Notes under the pieces: model-generated
Seen by the model: only the letters and a program-made list of their open reading frames with translations
Told to the model about the DNA's origin: nothing
Database searches by the model: none
Program-made: the position numbers and the translations under genes
Assembly (NCBI GenBank): GCA_027341705.1
Contig: DAIELO010000099.1
Span: forward strand, 1-5,136
DNA from: Caryophanales bacterium
Lineage (GTDB): Bacteria > Bacillota > Bacilli > Alicyclobacillales > SLC66
Length of the DNA: 5,136 nucleotides
Reading direction: 5' to 3'
In this document: one piece after another, positions 1-5,136 of the stretch
How the letters are laid out: each line of letters opens with the position of its first letter
Position numbering within the stretch: position 1 is the stretch's first letter

Positions 1-604
1 CGCGAAAGCGGGTTTCGTATTCGGTGTGTACAAATTGCCCTTCTCCTTCTTTGCCAATCGGAGCGATATCAGCTAGGTTGCGGTCAACCTCAGTGACGAT
101 CCAATTTGTTTTCATTAGGGATTGTATACTCCAATCGAAAAACGCAAGGTTATCTGTCTTTAACTCTAACATTCCATTTAAATTCAATAATTGTTGATAA
201 ATAGCGAGAAAGCGCGGGTGAGTGAGCCGGTGCTTTGCTTGTCTACGCCTAGGCCAAGGGTCAGAAAAGTTAAGGTAAATATAAGACAGCATGTGTTCCG
301 GAAACACGCTTAAGGCATTTTCTATATCCATTTTATAAAAATGAACATTGGTCAGTTCGTTACTGACAGCGAGCGCAGCAGCTCGTGCAATGATCGGCAC
401 AAATTTTTCTACGCCAATAAAATACACTGTGGGGTGTAAAGCAGCTATTTGACTAAGAAACGTTCCTTTGCCACAGCCGATTTCCATTCTTATTTCTGGA
501 AATTTTTCTAGGATGGTCAGATCCAGTGGCTGTGGTTGCAAATCTAATAGTGAGACACTGCGTTCTAACTGGGATGAAATTTTATGATTTCCGCGAATTC
601 TCAA
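1..604 (-). CDS. trmB: tRNA (guanine-N7-)-methyltransferase TrmB, C-terminus cut by window edge
   Basis: TrmB transfers a methyl group from S-adenosylmethionine to N7 of G46 in the variable loop of tRNAs; it is a soluble cytoplasmic enzyme. I translated the minus strand by hand and found an open frame to the left edge. Numbered from the TTG start, the SAM-binding loop IGCGKGTF is at about 42-49, the acidic end of the next strand (GVEK) has Glu66, the family signature NFSDPWPRRR is at 112-121 followed by QAKHR, ELKTDN is at 147-152 and TEYETRF at 194-200. The last motif lies near the C-terminus of the family (about 213 residues in Bacillus), so only some 10-15 residues are missing. The frame also has an ATG two codons upstream (position 610), but the GAGGAG ribosome site sits only 2 bases from it and 8 bases from the TTG at 604. 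The TTG start gives MRIRGNHK, resembling the usual MRxR...K beginning. The identification is firm; the start is less so. Confidence 0.95.
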   Translation of the reverse strand, partial: MRIRGNHKISSQLERSVSLLDLQPQPLDLTILEKFPEIRMEIGCGKGTFLSQIAALHPTVYFIGVEKFVPIIARAAALAVSNELTNVHFYKMDIENALSVFPEHMLSYIYLNFSDPWPRRRQAKHRLTHPRFLAIYQQLLNLNGMLELKTDNLAFFDWSIQSLMKTNWIVTEVDRNLADIAPIGKEGEGQFVHTEYETRFR

Positions 605-612
605 AGTCATTT

Positions 613-618
613 CTCCTC
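613..618 (-). promoter_or_regulatory. Ribosome binding site of trmB (decides start)
   Basis: The minus strand reads GAGGAG here. AGGAG ends 2 bases before the ATG at 610, too close for normal initiation, and 8 bases before the in-frame TTG at 604, which is ideal. This favours the TTG, although use of the GAGG part with a 4-base spacer to the ATG cannot be excluded. Confidence 0.6.
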
Positions 619-659
619 ATACTAAGGTGTGGTGTAACGGTGTGGGGAGTTGAGATGCA

Positions 660-1367
660 ATGTTGTTAATGTTATTGTCACGCACTCTCTTTACTTACTT
701 CTTTGTACTTGTGGCTTTGCGTGTCATGGGCAAGCGTGAGATAGGTAAATTGTCTATCTTTGATCTTGTGGTGTCCATTATTATCGCGGAAATTTCTGCG
801 GTCTCTTTGCAAGACACAAGAATTCCAATTTGGCATGGCGCTTTTGTTATCATTTTACTAGTCCTGCTGCAAGTCGGGGTGGCCTTTATTTCATTAAAAA
901 GTCGCCGAATGCATGATTTAATTGAAGGTAAGCCCACTATTTTGATCACAAATGGCAAGATCAATGATAGCGAAATGAAACGCACTCGCTATAATATGAA
1001 CGATCTTTTGATGCAGTTGCGAGAAAAAAATATTACGGGCGTTGCTGATGTGGAATTTGCGGTGCTAGAGACATCTGGTAAATTGTCTGTATTTCCTAAA
1101 TCAGAAAAAATGCCAGTTACACCACAAGATTTGAACATAGTCACTCAACCCCTTGCAATGACAACATCGATTATTGTAGATGGGCAAGTGGATTATGACA
1201 AGCTCAGCGCAATAAATAAATCGCCAAAATGGTTGCTTGAGCAAATCGCGATGTACGGCTATCAATCACCGAAAGATGTTTTTTATGCAGGGTGGGATGG
1301 TCAGACGCTCCATATGGATCGCATTGATAACCAAAATCAGACGAATACGAAGAATCCGCAATTGTAG
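660..1367 (+). CDS. yrbG: DUF421 (YetF/YrbG family) membrane protein
   Basis: This 235-residue protein belongs to the DUF421/YetF family (COG2323), whose biochemical role is not established. Three hydrophobic segments are visible at about 2-22, 33-49 and 58-80. Between the first two lies the family motif GKREIGKLSIFDL (24-36). The soluble part, expected on the cytoplasmic side, carries the usual KPTILITNGKI (91-101), KRTRYNMNDLLMQLR (107-121) and VEFAVLETSGKLSVFPK (131-147). The length is normal for the family. The ATG at 660 is the first start after an in-frame TGA at 651, and GGGGAG (644-649) lies 10 bases upstream. In B. subtilis yrbG lies beside spoVB, as here, which supports the symbol over the paralogues yetF, ydfS, ydfR and ykjA. 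Related DUF421 proteins (2Duf, YetF, YdfS) have been linked to the spore inner membrane, so a sporulation role is plausible but is inference. Confidence 0.9.
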   Translation: MLLMLLSRTLFTYFFVLVALRVMGKREIGKLSIFDLVVSIIIAEISAVSLQDTRIPIWHGAFVIILLVLLQVGVAFISLKSRRMHDLIEGKPTILITNGKINDSEMKRTRYNMNDLLMQLREKNITGVADVEFAVLETSGKLSVFPKSEKMPVTPQDLNIVTQPLAMTTSIIVDGQVDYDKLSAINKSPKWLLEQIAMYGYQSPKDVFYAGWDGQTLHMDRIDNQNQTNTKNPQL

Positions 1368-1378
1368 TGAATGAACGG

Positions 1379-2968
1379 TTATCGGGCAAACGGAACTAAT
1401 TTTGCCCATTTTGCTATCGTGTTGCCAATGATGGGGATATGCGTGAAGGAATGGGAAGTAATCGAGCGCATCATAAGTAGTAAGAGTAAATAAAGGCTGA
1501 AACCAGTACCTATGCTAAAGAGTAATTGTTGCGATAAGTTGCCAAAAACAACAGAATACGCCCAGGCGAAATGTAAGTAGATTCCTGTGATCAAAGTGGC
1601 GAACAGTATTTTCCCTGTATCGTAGGTGTCGACATAAAAGCCAATGAGGCGGTGAACTGAGGCGATGTGTAACAGCGTGGTGATCACGACAGAAATGGTG
1701 ACAGACCATGCGACACCTTCTGCCCCCATTCCGGGTCTAGATACTAAAAAATAGATGAACAACAACTTGACTGTGGCACCAATTAGCGAGTTGCGCATCG
1801 CAATCCCTGCGCGATTAATGCCTTGGAGAATGCCTGATAGTGGTGCTTGCAGGTAAAGTAAGAAGCCTGCAGGTGCCATAATGGCGAGTAGCCTACCCAC
1901 TTGGGCGTGATGAAACAGCGCGAAACACAAGGGGTTGGCAAATTGAAATAACATGAGCGATGCGGGGAGTCCTGCAATTGCGGTGGTTCGAAACGCTTGG
2001 TAAAGCCGTCTTTGCACGAGCCGTTGATTGTTTGAGACCGCTGCTTCAGAAATAGCAGGAACCAGTTGAATGGCGAGTGAATAGGTAATGACCGTCGGAA
2101 ATAGTAGCAAGGGCACCGCCATGCCGCTATATTCGCCGTATAATTGGGTAGCGAGGGGTGCCGCATACCCAATATGATGTAGTGAACGAGTAACGAGAAT
2201 TGGCTCAATGGCAAAGGCCAGTGACCCAAGCAAGCGACTGAGGGTAACAGGGATGGCTAGCTGAAGCAGCGCGTGTAAACTTTTCATCCATGATTCAGTG
2301 CGTCCATTAAATTCAGGGAGCGCGAGCGACTTTAGCCCCCCTTTTTTGCGATAGATGACATACATATAAATCAATCCGGATAATTCTCCGATGATCATGC
2401 CCGCTGAAACACCGGCTGCGGCATAGGCCAATCCTTTTTGTAGTGAAAATAAGGCAATCATCCATACGGCCACAATGCGGATGATGGTTTCAATAATGGA
2501 AGCTACAGAGGGAACATCCATCATTTGCAGTCCTTGAAAGTAGCCGCGCAAAACAGAAGAAATAGCGATCACACTGAGTACCGGAATCAGGGTGATAAAA
2601 GGAATGTACGCTCGTGGATCAGGGAATATTTTGATCGCTAAATCACGTCCAAATAAGGCCAGCCCCACGGTCCCAATTAATGCGAGTATAAGCGTGATCC
2701 CTGTCGCTAGAATCATTACCTGCGAAAGTCGCTTGCGATCGCCAAGAATTTGTGTTTCTGCGACAATTTTGGCTACAGCAACTCCCATGCCGGCGGTGAC
2801 AATAGTTAAGGCGAGCGTTAACAGCGGAAAGACCATCTGAAACAACCCAATGCCTTCCGCACCGATCAGGCGGGTGAGAAAGATGCGATAGATAAAGCCT
2901 AGCACGCGTGTGACGAGACTAGCTGCAATCAGGATCGCAGCACCTTTTGCAAACGATTGACGAATCAT
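1379..2968 (-). CDS. spoVB: SpoVB-like polysaccharide/lipid-linked flippase (MVF/MATE superfamily)
   Basis: This 529-residue, very hydrophobic protein has about 14 membrane segments and matches the SpoVB/MurJ-Wzx type of flippase (COG2244). Such proteins move lipid-linked sugar precursors across the cytoplasmic membrane; SpoVB of B. subtilis (518 residues) is needed for spore cortex synthesis. Visible hallmarks are the N-terminal QSFAKGAAILIAASLVTR (4-21), the IGAEGIGLFQM loop (35-45), RGYFQGLQ (141-148), VPLLLFPTVIT (285-295) with SLAIQLVPAISEA (297-309), and LQGINRAG (381-388). The tail is short and basic. The frame can be extended six codons to an ATG at 2986, but that codon has no ribosome site. 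The ATG at 2968 has AGGAG 10 bases upstream and gives MIRQSFAKG, which aligns directly with the start of B. subtilis SpoVB. It is convergent with yrbG and divergent from the ComN-like gene. A different glycan substrate cannot be excluded from sequence alone. Confidence 0.88.
   Translation of the reverse strand: MIRQSFAKGAAILIAASLVTRVLGFIYRIFLTRLIGAEGIGLFQMVFPLLTLALTIVTAGMGVAVAKIVAETQILGDRKRLSQVMILATGITLILALIGTVGLALFGRDLAIKIFPDPRAYIPFITLIPVLSVIAISSVLRGYFQGLQMMDVPSVASIIETIIRIVAVWMIALFSLQKGLAYAAAGVSAGMIIGELSGLIYMYVIYRKKGGLKSLALPEFNGRTESWMKSLHALLQLAIPVTLSRLLGSLAFAIEPILVTRSLHHIGYAAPLATQLYGEYSGMAVPLLLFPTVITYSLAIQLVPAISEAAVSNNQRLVQRRLYQAFRTTAIAGLPASLMLFQFANPLCFALFHHAQVGRLLAIMAPAGFLLYLQAPLSGILQGINRAGIAMRNSLIGATVKLLFIYFLVSRPGMGAEGVAWSVTISVVITTLLHIASVHRLIGFYVDTYDTGKILFATLITGIYLHFAWAYSVVFGNLSQQLLFSIGTGFSLYLLLLLMMRSITSHSFTHIPIIGNTIAKWAKLVPFAR
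1384..1413 (+). terminator. Candidate hairpin terminator for yrbG, inside the spoVB 3' end
   Basis: A perfect 7-base inverted repeat, GGGCAAA (1384-1390) and TTTGCCC (1401-1407), encloses a 10-base loop and is followed on the plus strand by ATTTTG. It begins 17 bases after the yrbG stop, where a terminator is expected. The stem is short and the T tract weak. On the minus strand the same hairpin is followed by GATAACC, so it would not serve spoVB. It lies within the last codons of spoVB. Confidence 0.4.
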
Positions 2969-2978
2969 GGGGAAGTGG

Positions 2979-2983
2979 CTCCT
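2979..2983 (-). promoter_or_regulatory. Ribosome binding site of spoVB (decides start)
   Basis: The minus strand reads AGGAG here, 10 bases upstream of the ATG at 2968. The upstream ATG at 2986 overlaps this site (the sequence runs ATGAGGAG), so it cannot use it, and only TTTTGTAA precedes it. The shorter protein is therefore preferred. Confidence 0.7.
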
Positions 2984-3007
2984 CATTTACAAAATAAGCA
3001 TCACTTG

Positions 3008-3037
3008 ATCCTATGAATAAGCTTGTCAAGATAGTCC
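3008..3037 (-). promoter_or_regulatory. Possible sporulation-type (sigma-E/K-like) promoter of spoVB
   Basis: On the minus strand CATAGGAT (3015 to 3008) resembles the CATA...T type of -10 element used by the mother-cell sigma factors. GGACTATC (3037 to 3030) lies 14 bases upstream in the -35 place but matches poorly. Transcription would start near 3000, leaving a short leader before the ribosome site at 2983. B. subtilis spoVB is sigma-E dependent, which prompted the search. A TTGACA on the same strand (3029 to 3024) has no matching vegetative -10 at 16-18 bases. This is a tentative call. Confidence 0.25.
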
Positions 3038-3082
3038 AATATAACTTGAACGTGTTGCTAATCGGTGCGAGAATGTAAGGGA

Positions 3083-3088
3083 AAGGAG
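3083..3088 (+). promoter_or_regulatory. Ribosome binding site of the ComN-like gene (decides start)
   Basis: AAGGAG lies 6 bases before GTG 3095, 12 bases before ATG 3101 and only 3 bases before ATG 3092. Because the site lies inside the longest possible frame (GTG 3065), that upstream start is unlikely. Confidence 0.7.
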
Positions 3089-3094
3089 TGGATG

Positions 3095-3700
3095 GTGAAC
3101 ATGGCTGATCAGGGTAGTGAAACACCAGATTTTCGTGAGCATCAACGAGGCACGATAAAAGTTTTTGGCAAGGCGCGAAGTGCTGTGACTATTGATGAAG
3201 AAGTGATTTCACTGCCGATGGAACCAACCGTAGAACCGACAATAGAACTGGTGGATATAGAACCGGACATAGAGCCGGAACGGGTACAAGTGGTGGAACT
3301 GCCTCTGCCCATTGCCCCCCCGCCATATAGGCTAGAACATCCGCTCGAGTTAAAGGTGCGAGAACTTGCTGCGATGGTAAAATTCCAAAAAGTACTTCCT
3401 GATGAAGAATTGTCTGAACCACCAATTCTCAGCATTCTCGATGGGAAACCGAGTAAGGACATCGCATTGTTACTTGACGACAAGACACGAGAATTTCACT
3501 TTTTGGGGTACGAGCATGTTTCAGCAGAACAGATATGGACCTATTTTCAACAATTAAAAAAACGTCGTCCAGGTAATTTGCATGAGCTTGTCAATGCGAT
3601 ATTAGCTTTGCAACCACAAGCGATTATGAATTTTGATTTACAGGCAGCGTATCGCAATACGAAGGATTCAATAGAAGATATATTGAATGATTTAGGCTAA
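3095..3700 (+). CDS. comN: ComN-like post-transcriptional regulator with long N-terminal extension
   Basis: The C-terminal part, about residues 127-188 of 201, looks like the post-transcriptional regulator domain of ComN (YrzD): TREFHFLGYEHVSAEQIWTY at 131-150, a basic LKKRRPGNLHELVN stretch at 154-167 and an LALQPQAIMNF segment at 170-180. In B. subtilis, ComN (about 98 residues) acts on comE operon mRNA and is placed at division sites and poles through DivIVA. The first ~125 residues are extra: TIKVFGKARSAVTIDEEV, an EP-rich repeat (EPTVEPTIELVDIEPDIEPE at 43-62), a proline stretch with APPPY and a more helical segment around 85-105. I recognise no domain there. The ribosome site favours GTG 3095; ATG 3092 or 3101 are alternatives. 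The gene lies between spoVB (divergent) and secD (69 bases downstream, same strand), as comN does beside secDF in B. subtilis, which supports the call. Whether it affects competence here is unknown. Confidence 0.75.
   Translation: MNMADQGSETPDFREHQRGTIKVFGKARSAVTIDEEVISLPMEPTVEPTIELVDIEPDIEPERVQVVELPLPIAPPPYRLEHPLELKVRELAAMVKFQKVLPDEELSEPPILSILDGKPSKDIALLLDDKTREFHFLGYEHVSAEQIWTYFQQLKKRRPGNLHELVNAILALQPQAIMNFDLQAAYRNTKDSIEDILNDLG
3221..3280 (+). repeat. Imperfect coding repeat for Glu-Pro units
   Basis: The stretch encodes five Glu-Pro dipeptides in 20 residues (EPTV, EPTI, EPDI, EPE and related units), with GAACC/GAGCC recurring in the DNA. It forms an acidic, probably extended linker in the N-terminal half of the ComN-like protein. 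The units are degenerate, so this is a low-complexity region rather than a recent tandem duplication. Confidence 0.6.
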
Positions 3701-3757
3701 TTTGGTTTGCATCTGCGTCTAAAAGGTTGTATCGTATTAATGTTGTGAAGACTGTCT

Positions 3758-3763
3758 AGGAGG
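3758..3763 (+). promoter_or_regulatory. Strong ribosome binding site of secD
   Basis: A perfect AGGAGG lies 6 bases before the ATG at 3770, the strongest such site in the window. No clear promoter or terminator is visible in the 69 bases between the ComN-like gene and secD, so secD is probably read from the upstream transcript. Confidence 0.85.
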
Positions 3764-3769
3764 AACACC

Positions 3770-4999
3770 ATGATTAAGTGGGGACGCCTCACGACTTTTT
3801 TTGTGTTAGTCGTGTTGATTTTCGGTATTATTTTTTCTACCAGCAAAATGCTGTATAGCAGAATTCCACTGGGGTTGGATTTGCAAGGGGGCATTGATGT
3901 CCTTTATCAAATCGGAAGTAATGGACAAACAGTGACGTCTAATGACATTAAGGCCACGGTGGCAGCACTTAGCAACCGCATCGATGTGTTAGGCGTTTCG
4001 TCACCGCAAATTCAGGTGGAAAATGGCAATCGTGTACGTGTTGATTTAGCGGGCAAGTTTAACCAACTGCAGGCACGACAATTTTTGTCGCAAGAGGCTA
4101 ATCTGGAATTCAGATCGCCATCTGGGAAAGTATTATTAACAGGTAAAGACATCTCAGACAATGCGCATTACGAGGCAGATCCCACAACAGGTGCCCCGGA
4201 TGTGGCAATTACCTTTAAAAATGCGGCAGTTTTTCAGTCGATTACGCAACAGTATTTGAATCAAAAAGTATCCATCTGGCTTAATAATAAAATGATCGAT
4301 GATCCCACTATTCAGTCTGTGATATCTGGCGGTAGTGCAGTGATTCAAGGGAGCTCATCAGTGCAAGCGGCGGTGACTTTGGCCAAGCTTCTCAATGCGG
4401 GCGCGTTGCCAGTTCCTTTGCATGAGCTTTCGTCGATGACAGTCGGGCCGTCTCTGGGGCAGGCAGCATTACACGCCACATTGATTGCGGCGTTGGTGGC
4501 CGTCATTTTGATTTTTGCGTTTATGATTCTGATGTATCGTTTACCAGGAGTCGTGGCAGTCGTGGCGTTGTGTGCTTATATTTATGTGGTCATCGCTGTG
4601 TTTGCGGGTATTCAGGTTACGCTTACTTTGACTGGATTAGCGGCGTTAGTACTGGGTATCGGTATGGCAGTGGACGCTAACATTATTACTTATGAACGAA
4701 TTAAGGACGAGCTACGCAACGGTAAATCTGTGCAATCCTCTGTGGTGGCAGGTCAACGTAAGGCACTGCGTACCATTTTAGACGCCAATGTGACGACGCT
4801 GATTGCGGGTATCGTCATGTATGGGTATGGAACGGGTGACGTGCGCGGATTTGGCGTGGCGTTGATCACCAGTATTCTTGTCAGTTTGTTGACGGCAGTG
4901 ACATTAAGTCGCTTGCTGTTGCAGCTTCTTACGCGCTCTAATTTGGTGAAAAACCAATGGTACTACGGCGCAAAACGAAAGGTGGCCGCTACCAAGTGA
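3770..4999 (+). CDS. secD: Protein translocase subunit SecD
   Basis: SecD pairs with SecF to form a membrane motor (RND superfamily) that uses the proton-motive force to pull proteins out of the SecYEG channel on the outer face of the membrane. The 409-residue length fits the short Firmicutes form rather than the ~615 residues of E. coli. A first membrane segment (about 7-27) is followed by the signature LGLDLQGGI (34-42), an extracytoplasmic domain to about 228 containing ALSNRIDVLGVSSPQIQ (66-82), and VPLHELSSMTVGPSLG (215-230), then five membrane segments between about 232 and 386. The conserved VLGIGMAVDANIITYERIKDEL (294-315) carries Asp302, which I infer corresponds to the proton-relay aspartate of Thermus SecD; DANVTT follows at 338-343. 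The start is fixed by AGGAGG at 6 bases. The TGA stop overlaps the secF start, so the two subunits are likely made together. The gene is intact. Confidence 0.97.
   Translation: MIKWGRLTTFFVLVVLIFGIIFSTSKMLYSRIPLGLDLQGGIDVLYQIGSNGQTVTSNDIKATVAALSNRIDVLGVSSPQIQVENGNRVRVDLAGKFNQLQARQFLSQEANLEFRSPSGKVLLTGKDISDNAHYEADPTTGAPDVAITFKNAAVFQSITQQYLNQKVSIWLNNKMIDDPTIQSVISGGSAVIQGSSSVQAAVTLAKLLNAGALPVPLHELSSMTVGPSLGQAALHATLIAALVAVILIFAFMILMYRLPGVVAVVALCAYIYVVIAVFAGIQVTLTLTGLAALVLGIGMAVDANIITYERIKDELRNGKSVQSSVVAGQRKALRTILDANVTTLIAGIVMYGYGTGDVRGFGVALITSILVSLLTAVTLSRLLLQLLTRSNLVKNQWYYGAKRKVAATK
4978..4985 (+). promoter_or_regulatory. Ribosome binding site of secF within secD
   Basis: AAAGGTGG lies 10 bases before the GTG start at 4996, inside the last codons of secD. 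The imperfect site together with the 4-base gene overlap suggests that secF translation depends on ribosomes finishing secD. Confidence 0.55.
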
Positions 5000-5136
5000 G
5001 ATTTGCTATTGTTACGCGTAGAAAGTGGTTCTTTCTGTTATCTGGTACCATCACATTGGCAGGGTTGATCGTGATGCTGGTGTTTGGCCTCAACCTCGGT
5101 ACTGATTTTAAATCCGGGGCACAAATTCAGGTTCAG
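4996..5136 (+). CDS. secF: Protein translocase subunit SecF, N-terminal part cut by window edge
   Basis: Only 47 codons are visible and the frame is open at the right edge. The start is GTG within GTGA, overlapping the secD stop by 4 bases. The protein begins MRFAIVTRRKWFFLL, with a basic patch before the first membrane segment (about 11-31), then GLNLGTDFKSGAQIQVQ. This corresponds to the SecF pattern GLNxGIDFKGGT that begins the extracytoplasmic domain; Ser and Ala replace the more usual glycine and threonine. SecF is the partner of SecD in the SecDF motor, which is split into two genes here. The short fragment, its motifs and its position make the call secure. Confidence 0.93.
   Translation, partial: MRFAIVTRRKWFFLLSGTITLAGLIVMLVFGLNLGTDFKSGAQIQVQ

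Noticed and set aside
695..985. 96-codon minus-strand frame antisense to yrbG.
   Set aside because: It covers the most conserved part of the DUF421 gene and has no recognisable features.
1783..2229. 148-codon minus-strand frame within spoVB in another frame.
   Set aside because: It is rich in Cys, His, Pro and Trp as expected of an out-of-frame translation of a membrane protein; spoVB is intact, so it is not a frameshift fragment.
2592..2840. 82-codon plus-strand frame inside spoVB.
   Set aside because: It is antisense to a conserved SpoVB region and shows no domain.
3046..3074. TTGAAC with GAGAAT 17 bases later, preceded by TG, as a promoter for the ComN-like gene.
   Set aside because: Matches are only 4 of 6 in each element, and transcription would start nearly at the ribosome site, leaving almost no leader. 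It is possible but not supported well enough to list.
3065..3094. Extended N-terminus of the ComN-like gene from GTG 3065.
   Set aside because: The AAGGAG ribosome site lies inside this extension, and the upstream GTG has no site of its own.
3142..3483. 113-codon minus-strand frame opposite the ComN-like gene, rich in Ser, Thr and Gly.
   Set aside because: Its composition is the antisense of the Glu-Pro repeat. It resembles no known family and lies entirely within a better-supported gene.
3701..3769. Possible separate secD promoter (TATTAA at 3735-3740 as -10).
   Set aside because: TTGGTT and TTTGCA lie 27 and 23 bases upstream, too far for a -35 element, and no hairpin suggests termination of the upstream gene.

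Overview
The window reads as an ordinary, densely coded chromosomal segment of a Gram-positive, probably endospore-forming member of the Bacillota. The evidence is the gene set (a SpoVB-type flippase, a DUF421/YrbG-type membrane protein, a ComN-type regulator and SecD/SecF), strong AGGAG-type ribosome binding sites, use of GTG and TTG starts, and a moderate GC content by eye. Separate secD and secF genes, rather than the fused secDF of Bacillus subtilis, suggest a deeper-branching Bacilli lineage such as the Alicyclobacillaceae. That placement is a guess, because no marker gene is complete enough to settle it.

Layout from left to right: (1) trmB on the minus strand, running off the left edge and lacking only its extreme C-terminus; (2) a 235-residue YrbG/YetF-like DUF421 protein on the plus strand, divergent from trmB; (3) a SpoVB-like lipid/oligosaccharide flippase on the minus strand, convergent with yrbG with only 11 bases between them; (4) a ComN-like post-transcriptional regulator with an unusually long acidic, proline-rich N-terminal part, on the plus strand and divergent from spoVB; (5) secD on the plus strand; (6) the first 47 codons of secF, whose GTG start overlaps the secD stop, running off the right edge. 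No gene-free stretch exceeds about 130 bases. No rRNA, tRNA, CRISPR array, insertion sequence or phage gene was seen.

From memory of the B. subtilis map, secDF, comN (yrzD), spoVB and yrbG are neighbours there too, so genes 2 to 6 are a conserved Firmicutes block and the synteny supports the assignments. comN, secD and secF are co-directional without a visible terminator and probably form one transcript; secD and secF make the two halves of the SecDF translocation motor. spoVB and yrbG converge and are probably transcribed separately, spoVB perhaps in the mother cell during sporulation.

I found no convincing novel system. The points most worth a second look are the N-terminal extension of the ComN-like protein, a hairpin inside the 3' end of spoVB that could terminate yrbG, a sporulation-type promoter candidate before spoVB, and three genes where the ribosome binding site argues against the longest reading frame.
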